Source: Konateibacter massiliensis (GTDB lineage: Bacteria; Bacillota; Clostridia; Lachnospirales; Lachnospiraceae). From it: a DNA stretch of 64,000 nucleotides. Positions within the stretch are counted from its first letter, which is position 1. Every line of letters begins with the position of its first letter. Below are positions 35,910 to 46,629 of the stretch, piece by piece. The notes beneath the pieces were generated by a model. The model searched no databases and was not told the origin of the DNA. It was given only the letters and a program-made list of their open reading frames with translations. The DNA is taken from NCBI RefSeq assembly GCF_900184995.1, contig NZ_LT860099.1, positions 956,269 through 1,020,268 on the forward strand. The letters are read 5' to 3'. Both the position numbers and the translations under genes were made by a program.

Positions 35910-38435
35910 TTAAAAGCCCTGTGTGGTCCGGTTGATGATATCGTCCTGCAAGGACCTTGAAAGTGTCGTAAACAGCGCACTGTATCCCGCAACACGGACT
36001 ACCAGATTTTTATAATTTTCAGGGTGTGCCTGCGCATCTAAGAGCGTTTCACGGCTCACCACATTAAACTGCATATGCATTCCCTTTTCATCGAAAAATG
36101 CTCTTATAAATGAAACAAAGTTTTGAAGTCCCTTTGTCCCGCTAAGTGCTGACGGATGGAACTTTTGATTGAACAATGTTCCGTTTGACGCGATAAAATG
36201 GTCAAGCTTTGCAACGGAATTAGCTGCCGCTGTCGGACCCTTTACATCTCTTCCCGCTGCCGGTCCTACACCGTCTGCGATTGGGGTATTTGCCAGTCGT
36301 CCATCCGGTGTCGCCCCCGTCTGCGCCCCAAGCGGAACGTTTGCGGATACCGGATATAAACCAGCCTGATACTGTCCACCGCGAGGGTTTTTATAATTCT
36401 CAAGCGGCTTTGTATAGGTGTATGCAACATCTCTTGCAAACAAATCCACTTCCTCCACGTCATTTCCATATTTCGGAAGCTCCTCAATCCATGCAAGAAG
36501 CGTATCATATTTTTTCTTCGCTTCCTCCGAAACATTGCCGGCAATTACCATCTTATAGATATCGGCAATCTGCTCCTCGTTCACGTTCTGTCCTGCCTTA
36601 ATAAGTTCCTCTGCAACCTTCTCTGTAATAAATGCAGCCTTATCCTTTGGCATACCCTTTCCAAAGTTATCCTCAATCGCTTTCTTAAACTCTGTAAGCG
36701 TCAGTTTTTTCTCCTCAAATACCAGCTTCTTGATTGCCCATAGAGAATCCGTCATATTTGCAATTCCAAATCCCTGTGGTCCGGTGAAATTATAAATAGC
36801 TCCACCCTCCTGCAAAGACTTTCCTCTTCTGATACAATCCTCTACCATACTGGACTGAAACGGGAGCGGGCATCTCTGTGCATGGGCTAAATCAATCGCA
36901 TTGTCTGCATTTACCATAAGCCCGATAAAATACTTCATCTGCTCCTTGTACGCCGTATAAAATTCTTCAAACGTCTTCATCTCTGCAACATCGCCTGTCT
37001 GCAGACCGATCTTTTCTCCGTTGTCATAGCCGTTGAAAAATACCATCTCCAGAGGTCTCAGCATATTAAAGAAAGCAGCGTCATGCCAGCCGTCTGTTTT
37101 ACCTGCCTTCTGCGGCTCCACACAGCCGATAATATTGTACGTTCTCGCATCTTTCAGTGAAACACCACGATTTACGAGTGCGGGGATAATAACCTCATCA
37201 TTGTAATAAGCCGGAAGTCCGATACCTGTACGGGTGAGCGTCGCTGCCTTTATCATAAATTCATCCGGTGTTCCATTCCACACACGCACAGACAAGGACG
37301 GTGCCGGAAGATTCACATGCATGGAAGCCTCAATGCACATAAAGGATAAATCATTGGTAACGTCATTACCTTCTTCGTCCTGACCGCCTGCAATCAGATT
37401 CTGGAAAAGGCTGTAGCCCGCAAAGCCCTCCGCAGAGCCTGCGTCACGCACTTTGTTTAAGTCATTTAACTTAACCCAGATGCAGTCCATCAGCTCCTGC
37501 GCGAACTCTCTCGTAATTTTGCCTTCCTCGATATCCTTCTTGTAAAAAGGATACATATATTGGTCAAAGCGTCCCGGCGAAATGGAATGTCCGCTTGATT
37601 CAACCTGAAGCAAAAGCTGAACAAACCAAAAAGACTGACATGCCTCATAAAAGCTTGTTGCCCCATATTCCGGTACGTTTGCACAGTTTTGTGCAATTGT
37701 AATCAGTTCTCTTTTTCTCGTTTTATCCGGGCACTCCTGTGCCATATCAATTGCAAGCTGTGCATATCGCTGCGCATATTTGATTGCAGCCTTGCAGCTC
37801 ATGATGACAGCTTCCAAAAATCTCGCACGTTTTCCGTAATCGCCATCTCCTACATGAAGCTTGTTCAGTGCCTCCTGCGCCTCGGCTATGATTCCTCTGT
37901 AGCCAATTGCCAACACTTTTTCATACTGCACGGTCAGATGTCCGATTCCGTTGTAAAAATAGTTGCCCGTCGTAAATATATTGTGCTCTATCGCCATGAG
38001 CGTTTCTTTTTCCATATAGGAAGTTGCAAGCTCGCTTGTTGTCTTTCCCTTCCAGTAACGATATACCTCATGAAGGTCCTGCTTCGTCTCCTCTGAAATA
38101 TAAAATGGGTCTGCACTTCTTGTCTCCACCGTATCAAATTCCTGTTCCAGCCACTCATAGGAATACTCTGGAAATACCTGACAGCCTCTTGCCGCTTTGC
38201 TGTTGCTTCCCACTATCAGCTCGTCCGGTCTTATTGTGATAGGAAGCTCCTCGCAAATAGCGAGAAAAGCCTTTGCGCGCCTTATTATAATCGGCTCACT
38301 CTCTGTCTCTTTATAAATCCTTGTAAGGATTATCGCTCTATCTGCCTCAATTTCCGGAAGCTTGGCATATAAATGCTCAATCAGCTTTGGGATTCTTGAA
38401 CTTTTTTCAATTTCTGATTCATTATATTTTAGCAT
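35910..38435 (-). CDS. glycyl-radical dehydratase, glycerol/1,2-propanediol dehydratase type
   Basis: The 841-residue enzyme has the full glycyl-radical layout. The thiyl cysteine is Cys438 in IIGCVEPQ with Glu440, and the radical glycine is Gly817 in RVAGYSALF. The other residues known to matter in the B12-independent glycerol dehydratase are also kept: the His in YNGIGHLTVQY, the His in SSGHSISPGRFDQY, and the Asp in GWHDAAFF. Pyruvate formate-lyase (two adjacent cysteines) is excluded. A roughly 60-residue longer segment before KYGNDVEEVDLF sets it apart from the clostridial glycerol enzyme and recalls the Roseburia propanediol dehydratase. ATG 38435 has AAGGAG nine bases upstream; the in-frame GTG at 38441 is too close. 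No microcompartment genes are nearby. Confidence 0.9.
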   Translation of the reverse strand: MLKYNESEIEKSSRIPKLIEHLYAKLPEIEADRAIILTRIYKETESEPIIIRRAKAFLAICEELPITIRPDELIVGSNSKAARGCQVFPEYSYEWLEQEFDTVETRSADPFYISEETKQDLHEVYRYWKGKTTSELATSYMEKETLMAIEHNIFTTGNYFYNGIGHLTVQYEKVLAIGYRGIIAEAQEALNKLHVGDGDYGKRARFLEAVIMSCKAAIKYAQRYAQLAIDMAQECPDKTRKRELITIAQNCANVPEYGATSFYEACQSFWFVQLLLQVESSGHSISPGRFDQYMYPFYKKDIEEGKITREFAQELMDCIWVKLNDLNKVRDAGSAEGFAGYSLFQNLIAGGQDEEGNDVTNDLSFMCIEASMHVNLPAPSLSVRVWNGTPDEFMIKAATLTRTGIGLPAYYNDEVIIPALVNRGVSLKDARTYNIIGCVEPQKAGKTDGWHDAAFFNMLRPLEMVFFNGYDNGEKIGLQTGDVAEMKTFEEFYTAYKEQMKYFIGLMVNADNAIDLAHAQRCPLPFQSSMVEDCIRRGKSLQEGGAIYNFTGPQGFGIANMTDSLWAIKKLVFEEKKLTLTEFKKAIEDNFGKGMPKDKAAFITEKVAEELIKAGQNVNEEQIADIYKMVIAGNVSEEAKKKYDTLLAWIEELPKYGNDVEEVDLFARDVAYTYTKPLENYKNPRGGQYQAGLYPVSANVPLGAQTGATPDGRLANTPIADGVGPAAGRDVKGPTAAANSVAKLDHFIASNGTLFNQKFHPSALSGTKGLQNFVSFIRAFFDEKGMHMQFNVVSRETLLDAQAHPENYKNLVVRVAGYSALFTTLSRSLQDDIINRTTQGF

Positions 38436-38509
38436 ATCCACCGGCTCCTTTTTACTCTATTGCTTTTATTATATAAAATTCCATTCATAATGTCAACAAA
38501 ACCACGTTA

Positions 38510-38557
38510 AAAAACAAAAAGAAACAACACTTTGAAATGTTGTTTCTTTTTGTTTTT
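38510..38557. terminator. terminator downstream of uppP
   Basis: A 20-bp A/T-rich stem (AAAAACAAAAAGAAACAACA with its complement) with an eight-base loop and long A and T runs lies between uppP and the dehydratase gene, both on the minus strand. Confidence 0.88.
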
Positions 38558-38571
38558 GTAAAAAATATAAC

Positions 38572-39405
38572 TTACTGAAATACCCCCATAAAACCGCATG
38601 CAATAACAATGGCACCGAGTATAATTCGATAAACTCCAAATGCGGTGAAATCGTGCTTCTTGATATATCCTACCAAAAATTTGATTGCCCAAACGGATAC
38701 AACAAATGCCGTAACCATGCCAAGAAGCAACGCGACTGCCTCCGTTGCGGAAAAATCAAAACCAAATTTCAATATTTTGATAAAGCTTGCCCCAAACATA
38801 ACCGGGATTGCTAAATAGAAGGTAAACTCCGTTGCTACCGCCCTTGAGGTTCCAAGCAAAAGTGCTCCGAGAATCGTAGCTCCTGATCTTGAAGTTCCCG
38901 GAATAAGTGCAAGCACCTGAAACACTCCGATAATCAATGCTGTCTGATAGGTAACCTCAGACAATCCGATTATTTTAGGTGTTCTCCCTTTGTTCCATTT
39001 CTCAATCACAATGAATAAAATACCATAGATAATCAGGGTCATGGAAACCGTCTGATAATTGTAAAACAGTTCATCCAGCTTGTCATCGAATAAAATTCCA
39101 ATGACCGCTGCCGGTGCACAGGATACAACAATTTTAAACCACAGATTCATAATATCCCAATTAACCCGAACTTCCCCTTCCTCTTTTTTCAAAGGGAATA
39201 ATTTATTCCAAAACAGGATGACTACCGCCATAATCGCCCCTAGCTGAATTACAACAAAAAACATTTCCTTAAACTCCGGTGTCATATTCATCTGTATAAA
39301 TTCATCCACTAAAATCATATGTCCGGTACTGCTGATTGGAAGCCATTCTGTAATTCCTTCCACGATTCCAAGTATAATTACCTTGATAATTTCAATAAAA
39401 TCCAT
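38572..39405 (-). CDS. uppP: undecaprenyl-diphosphatase
   Basis: UppP (BacA) dephosphorylates undecaprenyl diphosphate outside the membrane, recycling the lipid carrier of wall synthesis and giving bacitracin tolerance. The 277-residue multi-pass protein has both signature motifs: [20 protein letters not shown] (residues 13-32) and the second block [17 protein letters not shown]. Topology and length match the BacA family. It is preceded by an ABC exporter gene on the same strand 15 bases away. Confidence 0.96.
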   Translation of the reverse strand: MDFIEIIKVIILGIVEGITEWLPISSTGHMILVDEFIQMNMTPEFKEMFFVVIQLGAIMAVVILFWNKLFPLKKEEGEVRVNWDIMNLWFKIVVSCAPAAVIGILFDDKLDELFYNYQTVSMTLIIYGILFIVIEKWNKGRTPKIIGLSEVTYQTALIIGVFQVLALIPGTSRSGATILGALLLGTSRAVATEFTFYLAIPVMFGASFIKILKFGFDFSATEAVALLLGMVTAFVVSVWAIKFLVGYIKKHDFTAFGVYRIILGAIVIACGFMGVFQ

Positions 39406-39419
39406 TTTTTTGCTCCTTT

Positions 39420-41162
39420 TTAGTCAAATTGTGAATCATATAGCTGTCTGTAAAAGCCTCTTTTCTCCATCAAATCCACATGGTTTCCCTGTTCGATAAT
39501 GTCGCCGTCCTTTACCACAAGAATCTGATCGGCGTTTCGAATGGTAGAGAGACGGTGGGCAATAATAAAACAGGTCTTGTTTTTCATCAGCTTCGCCATC
39601 GCATCCTGAATCATTATTTCGGTACGAGTGTCCACGTTGGAGGTTGCCTCATCCAAAATCAAAATATTTGCTTCCAAAAGCATCGCCCTTGCAATTGTAA
39701 GCATCTGCTTTTGCCCTTTGGATATATTCGTTCCCTCGTCTGTCAAAATTGTATCATACCCTTTTGGCAGTGACATAATATAATTATGTATATTGGCTGC
39801 CTTTGCCGCTTTGATTACTTCCTCTCTTGCCGCTTTTTCATTTCCATAACGAATATTATCATAAATCGTTCCGTGAAACAACCATGTATCCTGCAAAACC
39901 ATCGCATAAGAACGTCTCAGACTGCTTCTTGTCACGTCATGAATATCTTTCCCGTCAATGGTAATTTCGCCGCCGTTCACATCATAAAACCGCATCAGCA
40001 GATTAATCAGTGTGGTCTTTCCTGCCCCTGTAGGGCCGACGATAGCAACTGTTTTGCCCTCTCCGGCACAAAGCGTTAAGTCATGAAAAATCATCTTGTC
40101 ATCCGTGTAGCCAAATGAAACATTTCTAAGCTCCACTCTTCCCTCTATGCCGTCAATCGGCTTTGCGTCGCTTCTGTCCTCCGGCTCCGGTGCCTCGTCG
40201 ATAATCTGAAATACCCGTTCTGCCGCTGCCAGTGAGGACTGAAATTCACTTATAATATTTGCCGCTTCATTAATCGGTCCGGAAAACTTTCTGGAATAAA
40301 GAATAAAGGAAGAGATACTTCCCAAATTCATACTGCCAAGCAGATAAAAAATCGCCCCAATCACACTGACCAATGTCATAGAGAGGTTGTTGATGCCGTT
40401 TACAAGTGGACCCACGATAGACGACTGATAATCAGCCTCATAGTAAGCGTCTACCGCCGCCTTATTTTTCTCGGCAAACTTGTCTGTCGTATTTTTTTCC
40501 TGATTATATGCCTTCAATGTCTTAAGCCCTGTCGTCATCTCTTCCGCAAAGCCGTTTAGCTCCCCCATTCTGGCGGAACGCTTCCGAAACAGCGGTCTCG
40601 TGACACCGGTGAGCTTCCTTGTTACAAGAATTGAAAGTGGAACGGTAAATAAAAATATAACAACCAGGCTAGGTGATATGACAATCATCATAAGAAAGGA
40701 GCCCACCACCATAATAACACTTGAGCAAATTGTCACCAAGTCAGAAGACAAAGATGTATTTACCGTGTCAATATCATAAGAAATCTTACTGATAATATCA
40801 CCCGTCGGATGAACATCAAAGTAGGACACCGGCACACCCATCAGGCTGTCAAATACATCCTTTCGAAGCTGATAGGATACCTCCTTTCCGATTTGCAGCA
40901 TAATAAGCGTCAGAAGGTAGGATAAAAGGGAGGAGGCGGTAAAGGTAATCACCATCATAATAACGTAATACAATACCTTTGAAAAATCAACCGCACCCTT
41001 TCCCGGCTCAATATAGTTAATCGCATAGCCCGACAGCATGGGAGAAAAAAGTGCCAGTATATTTCCTCCGATTCCCAGCAAAATTGCTAAGGTTAAAAGC
41101 CCTTTTGATTTCAGCAGGTATTGAAGCAGTCTCTTTAATGTATGTTTTCTTTTGCTATTCAT
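39420..41162 (-). CDS. ABC exporter half-transporter with intact catalytic Glu, degenerate signature
   Basis: The 580-residue protein has a six-helix exporter membrane domain and an ATPase domain: Walker A GPTGAGKT, signature ISKGQKQ in place of LSGGQ, Walker [11 protein letters not shown]-loop IIAHRLST. The degenerate signature and complete Walker B complement the partner encoded just upstream. ATG 41162 is chosen over ATG 41168 since GGAGG lies eight bases before it; additional upstream codons in the same frame lie within the partner gene. Heterodimeric exporters of the BmrCD/LmrCD type pump drugs or peptides; the substrate is unknown. Confidence 0.92.
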   Translation of the reverse strand: MNSKRKHTLKRLLQYLLKSKGLLTLAILLGIGGNILALFSPMLSGYAINYIEPGKGAVDFSKVLYYVIMMVITFTASSLLSYLLTLIMLQIGKEVSYQLRKDVFDSLMGVPVSYFDVHPTGDIISKISYDIDTVNTSLSSDLVTICSSVIMVVGSFLMMIVISPSLVVIFLFTVPLSILVTRKLTGVTRPLFRKRSARMGELNGFAEEMTTGLKTLKAYNQEKNTTDKFAEKNKAAVDAYYEADYQSSIVGPLVNGINNLSMTLVSVIGAIFYLLGSMNLGSISSFILYSRKFSGPINEAANIISEFQSSLAAAERVFQIIDEAPEPEDRSDAKPIDGIEGRVELRNVSFGYTDDKMIFHDLTLCAGEGKTVAIVGPTGAGKTTLINLLMRFYDVNGGEITIDGKDIHDVTRSSLRRSYAMVLQDTWLFHGTIYDNIRYGNEKAAREEVIKAAKAANIHNYIMSLPKGYDTILTDEGTNISKGQKQMLTIARAMLLEANILILDEATSNVDTRTEIMIQDAMAKLMKNKTCFIIAHRLSTIRNADQILVVKDGDIIEQGNHVDLMEKRGFYRQLYDSQFD

Positions 41163-42870
41163 TTTCATACCCTCCCATCTGTGAGGAATATATCTCTTTA
41201 TAAATGGAGCAATCCCGTAATAGCTCCTCATGTACGCCATAGCCCGCCATCCTGCCGTCCTGCAGCACAAGGATATGGTCTGCAAAGCGAATAGAACTTA
41301 TTCTCTGTGCAATGAGTATCGTTGTCGTATCTTTGAAATTCTCTCGAATTTCCTTTCTGAGTGCGGCATCCGTCTTGTAATCCAAGGCACTTGAGGAATC
41401 ATCCAATATGAGAATTTCGGGCTTTCCTGCCAAAGCTCTTGCAATAAGTACTCTCTGCTTCTGCCCTCCGGAGAGATTTGCGCCCTTTATGCTAACCGAC
41501 CCCTCAAAGCCGTCTTCCTTATCCTCAATAAATTCCTTGGCTCTGGCATATTCTGCCGCTCTAAGAAGGTCGGAGTTTTCAATTTCACGCCCAATTCGAA
41601 TATTTTCGTAGATGGACTCATTAAACAGGATATCATTTTGAAATACAATACCAAACCTTTTTCTCAGTTCCTGCAATTCCATTGATTTAATGTTTTCTCC
41701 GTCAATGCATATTGTTCCCTGATTCACATCGTAAAACCGCATGAGAAGATTGATAATCGCCGTCTTTCCTGAGCCTGTGGCACCAATGATACCAAGCGTC
41801 TCTCCTCTTTTCAAAGAAAAACTGATATCTTCAAGCGTCCGCGTCATATTTTCATAAGCAAAAGATACCCTGTCAAATTCAACATGGTATTCACTGTTTT
41901 CCTTTGGCACCTCCTCCTTTACCAGCTCGTCTTCCATATTTAGAATTTCGGTGATACGATTGGCGGATGCCTCTGCCTTTGAGTAGGTAACAAATATCCT
42001 GGAAATAAACAGAATTGCATTTAAAATTAATGTAACATAGGTCATAAAAGCAATGATTTTACCCGGTGTGCTAAACCCTGTGTTGACCCGATATGCTCCT
42101 GCCAGCAAGACGAGAACCATACCGACATTCAAAAAAAGGTTCATGGATGGATTTAAAATTCCCATCGTCATGCCTGCCTGCTGTTCTTTTTTAACAACCT
42201 CTTCGTTTGCAACGCTAAATCTTGTCTTCTCGTATTCTGTCTTAGACAATGCCTTAATTACCCTGATACCGGCACTGTCCTCCCTTACAACCTGAACAAA
42301 ACGATCAATTTTTCTCTGTAGCTCACGATACATCGGCATTGCCCTTTTATACACCTGTATAATAACCAAGACAATCAACGGCAATACACTCAGCATGACA
42401 AGCGTAAGGACAGGATCCAAAGTCAGCGTCAATGCCACACCACCCACAAACATAATTGGTGCTCTGATGCCAAGTCTTTGTCCCATCCCTATCAAACTGT
42501 GTACATTGTATGTATCGGTCGTAAGCCTTGCTATGATGGAGGGAAGTGTTACGGTATCAATCTGTGAATTTGATAAATACGCTACTTTTTTAAATAAATC
42601 GTTTCGTATCGTCTCCGTAACATCTCTCGCTACTTTCGATGCCCTCCTGTTTGCACTGATATTTAACGCTGCTGCCCCTATTGTACAGATAAGCATAATA
42701 ACTCCGAACACAAGTATTTTAGATATACTCTTCTGCGGGATTACATAATCAATCATATAGGATAAAACCCACGGCAGTGCCAGCTCAAAGTTTGTTGCAG
42801 TTATCTTAATAATAAGCCCTATCAGCATAATTTTATAATACGGTCTGATATACTTTAGTAAGTTTTTCAT
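41155..42870 (-). CDS. ABC exporter half-transporter with degenerate catalytic site
   Basis: The 571-residue partner has the same fold: membrane domain, Walker A GATGSGKT, intact signature LSGGQKQRVLIARAL, and Walker B ILILDDSSS where aspartate replaces the catalytic glutamate, as in the inactive site of BmrC-like subunits. The H-loop is IAQRISS, with Gln in place of the switch histidine. Its stop overlaps the start of the second subunit, so the two are coupled. With the second subunit, one composite ATP site would be active and one degenerate. Confidence 0.93.
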   Translation of the reverse strand: MKNLLKYIRPYYKIMLIGLIIKITATNFELALPWVLSYMIDYVIPQKSISKILVFGVIMLICTIGAAALNISANRRASKVARDVTETIRNDLFKKVAYLSNSQIDTVTLPSIIARLTTDTYNVHSLIGMGQRLGIRAPIMFVGGVALTLTLDPVLTLVMLSVLPLIVLVIIQVYKRAMPMYRELQRKIDRFVQVVREDSAGIRVIKALSKTEYEKTRFSVANEEVVKKEQQAGMTMGILNPSMNLFLNVGMVLVLLAGAYRVNTGFSTPGKIIAFMTYVTLILNAILFISRIFVTYSKAEASANRITEILNMEDELVKEEVPKENSEYHVEFDRVSFAYENMTRTLEDISFSLKRGETLGIIGATGSGKTAIINLLMRFYDVNQGTICIDGENIKSMELQELRKRFGIVFQNDILFNESIYENIRIGREIENSDLLRAAEYARAKEFIEDKEDGFEGSVSIKGANLSGGQKQRVLIARALAGKPEILILDDSSSALDYKTDAALRKEIRENFKDTTTILIAQRISSIRFADHILVLQDGRMAGYGVHEELLRDCSIYKEIYSSQMGGYENE

Positions 42871-42896
42871 AAATAATTCCTCTGTTTCCTATGTCC

Positions 42897-44465
42897 CTAA
42901 TTTTGCGTCGAATTATTTTGCGTTGTACTGCCAGGGGCACTATTCTGAGTTGTACCATCCTGTGTTGTACCATTTTGTGTGTTACCGTCCTGCGTGGTTG
43001 TATCAGTCTGAGGTGTCGTCTCCGTATCGGAAGTCACAGTGTAATTTTCCGTTCCTGGCAGCTCGTATACATACACACCCACGCCTCGTGAAATACCTTC
43101 ATATATTTTCTGCGCAACGGCAGGCGGCAAATTGATACAGCCATGAGAGCCGCTTCTTAGATAAATATCCTTACCAAAACTGCTGCGCCAAGGGGCATCA
43201 TGCATTCCGATATTTCCGTTAAAAGGCATCCAGTAGGATACCGGTGTTTCATAGTCTTCGCCTACCAGCGTTGCATCCCTTTGTTTATATTGGATTGGGT
43301 AGGTTCCAACCGGAGTTCCATAATTCTTCATGAGGTTTCCGGATACGAAATCCGATTCTACAACGAGTGCCCCATCCTTGTAAAAAAATAAATGCTGTGC
43401 AGTCAGATTAATCTCCACATAGGTATCGCCGACATCATCTTTTCCATACTGGCTTGCGGTTTGGAAATAAACAGGCTCCTTAACGCCCTGCATCCCCTCC
43501 TTAATTGCCGCCGCAAGCTCTGTAACCTCGCTTGTACGGTCGAGCCACCAGCCGTAATCTCCACCGGATATCTCAATTGTTTTACCATAGGAGGTCTTTA
43601 AAGAGCGCACCTGACCAAAGGTGTTATAGGTTTTACCTATATAGTCTACAAATTCCTTCACCTTTGTTTCATCCAATGTAACGTTATAATTCTCGTCCAC
43701 TGTAATCCATTCATGTATTCTGTCTGCATCTACCACTTCTTTATCCGAATCAAATTCGTATGTAATATTTGCTTTCAGCAGCTGATTCATTGCCTCAACT
43801 GTGCTGTTTAGCACCTCCGCATCAACCTCGGCAGCCTCTTTATAAGCTCCCTCCTTCTCAATGGAAACCTCCTCATCCAGAGACATTATTTTTTCTTTCA
43901 GTATCTCGTAAAACTCATCTTTTTTCACTACATTTCCCGGCACTGCTTCCGCTACATGATATCCGCCGTTCTCGTACTCCGAAATATGTGCTGCCTGTGG
44001 TTCTATTGTATTCTCTTCATTGAAGCACTCCAAATAATTATAAAAGCTTTCCAATAAATCTTCATCATATTGTAACATCGTTCCGATTTCATAGTCGTGA
44101 TTTGTAAAAATTCCGATTGGCCATAGAAAACCGTTTTGTTTTTCCTTTAGTCTCTCAAGTCCGCCGTCAAAATAAATCTCGAGATTAATATCACTTCCCT
44201 TGATTTGTTCGGTCTTATCGTCTCGTTCTTTGATTGTCAGGGTATACTCTCTCACCTGAGTGGAAATTACATCTTTTGCCTTCTCCACCGCCATATTAGA
44301 GCAAAGTACTCCGTTAATGGTAGTTCCCGGATAAAATTTCCACGTATAAAAGAGAGAAAACGCCACATAAATCAGAACAACAGAAACACCCGTAACAATT
44401 CCTGCATTTCTCTGAAGTATCCTTGTCCTTTTTGCTGTTTTTCGTTTACGTCTTTTTTTGTCCAT
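42897..44465 (-). CDS. L,D-transpeptidase (YkuD) with PG_binding_4 region
   Basis: The 522-residue protein cross-links peptidoglycan through L,D bonds. A basic cytoplasmic N-terminus is followed by one membrane helix (GIVTGVSVVLIYVAFSLF, about 22-39), then PG_binding_4-like repeats (about 45-310) and a YkuD domain ending in IYLRSGSHGCINLPP with catalytic Cys443 and the His in GMHDAPW. The last 45 residues are a low-complexity Thr/Gln/Asn tail of TTQDG-type units. It lies downstream of a tandem 62-base repeat and upstream of the ABC exporter genes. Confidence 0.94.
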   Translation of the reverse strand: MDKKRRKRKTAKRTRILQRNAGIVTGVSVVLIYVAFSLFYTWKFYPGTTINGVLCSNMAVEKAKDVISTQVREYTLTIKERDDKTEQIKGSDINLEIYFDGGLERLKEKQNGFLWPIGIFTNHDYEIGTMLQYDEDLLESFYNYLECFNEENTIEPQAAHISEYENGGYHVAEAVPGNVVKKDEFYEILKEKIMSLDEEVSIEKEGAYKEAAEVDAEVLNSTVEAMNQLLKANITYEFDSDKEVVDADRIHEWITVDENYNVTLDETKVKEFVDYIGKTYNTFGQVRSLKTSYGKTIEISGGDYGWWLDRTSEVTELAAAIKEGMQGVKEPVYFQTASQYGKDDVGDTYVEINLTAQHLFFYKDGALVVESDFVSGNLMKNYGTPVGTYPIQYKQRDATLVGEDYETPVSYWMPFNGNIGMHDAPWRSSFGKDIYLRSGSHGCINLPPAVAQKIYEGISRGVGVYVYELPGTENYTVTSDTETTPQTDTTTQDGNTQNGTTQDGTTQNSAPGSTTQNNSTQN

Positions 44466-44511
44466 GCTATTTAACCTGCCTACTATAAATATATGTTATT
44501 TTTTATTATAT

Positions 44512-44634
44512 GAATTGCTTGGCAATTCATGCTATATCCCATTTAGGGTTATAATGTCTACCGACATTATATGGAATTGCTCTGCAATTCATGCTGTATC
44601 CCATCCGGGGTTATAATGTCTACCGACATTATAA
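44512..44634. repeat. tandem repeat, two 62-base units each with two hairpins
   Basis: Two copies with a 62-base period (GAATTGC begins at 44512 and 44574) each hold GAATTGC-N3-GCAATTC and ATAATGTC-tacc-GACATTAT. The arms are perfect and differences between units fall in loops and linkers. They occupy the 5' side of the L,D-transpeptidase gene. The remainder of this 359-base gap (44635-44786) shows no gene; it ends in the terminator at 44787. Confidence 0.88.
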
Positions 44635-44786
44635 CATATGTCAAAACCTAATTTAACCCCAATCAAAATATTATTCGTTGGTATATTGCTGTTATTTTTG
44701 GTATTTCTTTGCTATCACTGATGTTCTCTGCTGTTTCCTCAATTCTTAAAGATTTCTTAAGGCTGTTCGGATGTATATAATAAAGC

Positions 44787-44815
44787 TGAGAGAATGTGCG
44801 AAGCACATTCTCTCA
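44787..44815 (-). terminator. terminator downstream of the chemoreceptor gene
   Basis: A 13-bp stem TGAGAGAATGTGC/GCACATTCTCTCA with a three-base loop lies 10 bases after the stop and is followed by AGCTTTATTAT on the minus strand. Confidence 0.8.
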
Positions 44816-44824
44816 ATTCCTAAC

Positions 44825-46609
44825 CTAAATTTCACTTATCTTAAACTTTCCAATCTCCTCATATAAATGTCTTGCTACTTCCTCTGATTTTTCTATTTCC
44901 TGCGTTACAACTGATGACTTATTCATTACATCGCCGGAACGTGCTGCAATATCTGTTGTTCCTGTCGCCACTTCCTGTGATGCAATTCCGATGTCCTCAA
45001 TTGATTTTAGTACACCCTCGATGGAGGCAAGTAACTCCTCTGATGTGGCACTAAAATCCGTGACAAGCTCATCTACAAAGCTGGCATCCTTGCTATAGGA
45101 ATCAGATACATAATCAAACATATCAAACGCTGTCGTTACGTCATTTGCCACAAAATCGAGCAGCTTAACTGAATCATTTGCCAGTCTGTCAACCGAGGCG
45201 GTAACTCCTGTCGTCACTTCCTGAATTCTGCCAACCGCACTTCTGGACTGCTCTGCCAAGGAACCAATCTCACCGGCAACAACCGCAAAGCCCTTGCCCG
45301 CTTCCCCTGCTCTTGCCGCCTCAATAGACGCATTTAACGCCAGCAAATTAGTTTGCTGAGTAATACTCATAATAGACTGTGAGAGCACCTCAATCTGCTC
45401 TACAACCTTGATTTCTTCCAATGCAGCCTCCAGGCTTCCTCTGATTTCACTTTCAATTCTTTGGGTTGTCTGTCGTTTTTCTACTGTATCATTTTTTGCT
45501 TTTTCTGCTCTTTTGAATATATCCACCACATGGGAGGCACCTTCACTGGATTTTTCTGCGATACTTCTTGTTGCCATATCAATTTCGTGTGACATAGCAG
45601 CAATCTGTTCTGTGGAAGCTGCCGTCGCTTCGGTGCTTGCTGCAAGCTCCTCGGTTGTTGCTGAAATTCCTTCAATCTCACCATTTAACTCGGACATGTT
45701 TACTTTTACATCCGATACCACATGATTTATCGTTCCGGCCTCACTTTTTACCTGCCCAATTAAGGTTCCGATTTGTTCCTTCATACGAAGCATCTCAACT
45801 GACAAAACACCAAACTCATCTCTTCTTGATAAAATCTTATCCGGCAGTCCCTCTGTAAAATCTCCGCCAGCCAAGACCTTTATGTAGTTTACTGATACCT
45901 TCAGCGCACCAAGAATACTTCTTGTAATTAAAATTGAGACCGCGACAAGTCCACCTAGACAAAGGGCACTTATTATCAGCGTAAGGGTAATCTTATTGTT
46001 CATCTCCTTCTGTACTACCAGAGATTCCTCCTGAACTGCTGTATTAATATAATCGGTATAATTTCCGGTTCCGATTACCCAGCCATATGGCTCGTATGCC
46101 TTACTATATGACCTTTTAGGGAACGGTTCTGTTCCTCCTGATTTAGGGAACATATAATCCGTATAGCCTCCTCCGTCTTGCCCTACCTTTATAATATTCT
46201 TAATCATCTCATAGCCGTTTGCATCCTTTGTTTCAAGACGGTTCGTTCCCTCTACATCGCCGCCCAGAAGCACCACGTTTGTTCCGTCATACTGATCAAT
46301 CCAGAAATATCCTGCCTCACCATATGAAAGCCCGCGAATCAAATCTGCTGCAAGCTTCTTGGCTTCCTCCGTGGTGTATTCACCATTTTCTGCTTTTTGA
46401 TTAATTGCATCAATCAAGGAAATCGCATTATCTACCTGATCCTTGATATTCTTGTCATAATCGGTCCTGATTGTTGTATCCAAATTGTTAAGTGCCTGAT
46501 TTCCGATCGAATACATATTGTTAATACTTGATACAGATAAAAGTACAATAACGACTCCTGCCAATACACAAAGCAACAACATTTTTGTTCTCATCTTTAA
46601 ATTATTCAT
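44825..46609 (-). CDS. methyl-accepting chemotaxis protein, single Cache domain
   Basis: The 594-residue receptor has TM1 (about 10-28), an extracellular sCache_2-like sensor ([19 protein letters not shown] and [16 protein letters not shown]), TM2 (about 208-230), a HAMP region, and a long signalling domain whose hairpin tip reads [16 protein letters not shown]. Such receptors sense small carboxylates or similar ligands; the ligand here is unknown. It is 20 bases downstream of greA on the same strand. The only other chemotaxis gene in the window is cheR at 15.5 kb. Confidence 0.94.
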   Translation of the reverse strand: MNNLKMRTKMLLLCVLAGVVIVLLSVSSINNMYSIGNQALNNLDTTIRTDYDKNIKDQVDNAISLIDAINQKAENGEYTTEEAKKLAADLIRGLSYGEAGYFWIDQYDGTNVVLLGGDVEGTNRLETKDANGYEMIKNIIKVGQDGGGYTDYMFPKSGGTEPFPKRSYSKAYEPYGWVIGTGNYTDYINTAVQEESLVVQKEMNNKITLTLIISALCLGGLVAVSILITRSILGALKVSVNYIKVLAGGDFTEGLPDKILSRRDEFGVLSVEMLRMKEQIGTLIGQVKSEAGTINHVVSDVKVNMSELNGEIEGISATTEELAASTEATAASTEQIAAMSHEIDMATRSIAEKSSEGASHVVDIFKRAEKAKNDTVEKRQTTQRIESEIRGSLEAALEEIKVVEQIEVLSQSIMSITQQTNLLALNASIEAARAGEAGKGFAVVAGEIGSLAEQSRSAVGRIQEVTTGVTASVDRLANDSVKLLDFVANDVTTAFDMFDYVSDSYSKDASFVDELVTDFSATSEELLASIEGVLKSIEDIGIASQEVATGTTDIAARSGDVMNKSSVVTQEIEKSEEVARHLYEEIGKFKISEI

Positions 46610-46629
46610 CTTTTGTCCTCCTGCGCTTT

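Noticed and set aside
38442-38571. Possible riboswitch upstream of the dehydratase gene
   Set aside because: The only strong structure is the A/T-rich terminator of uppP, which belongs to the upstream gene.
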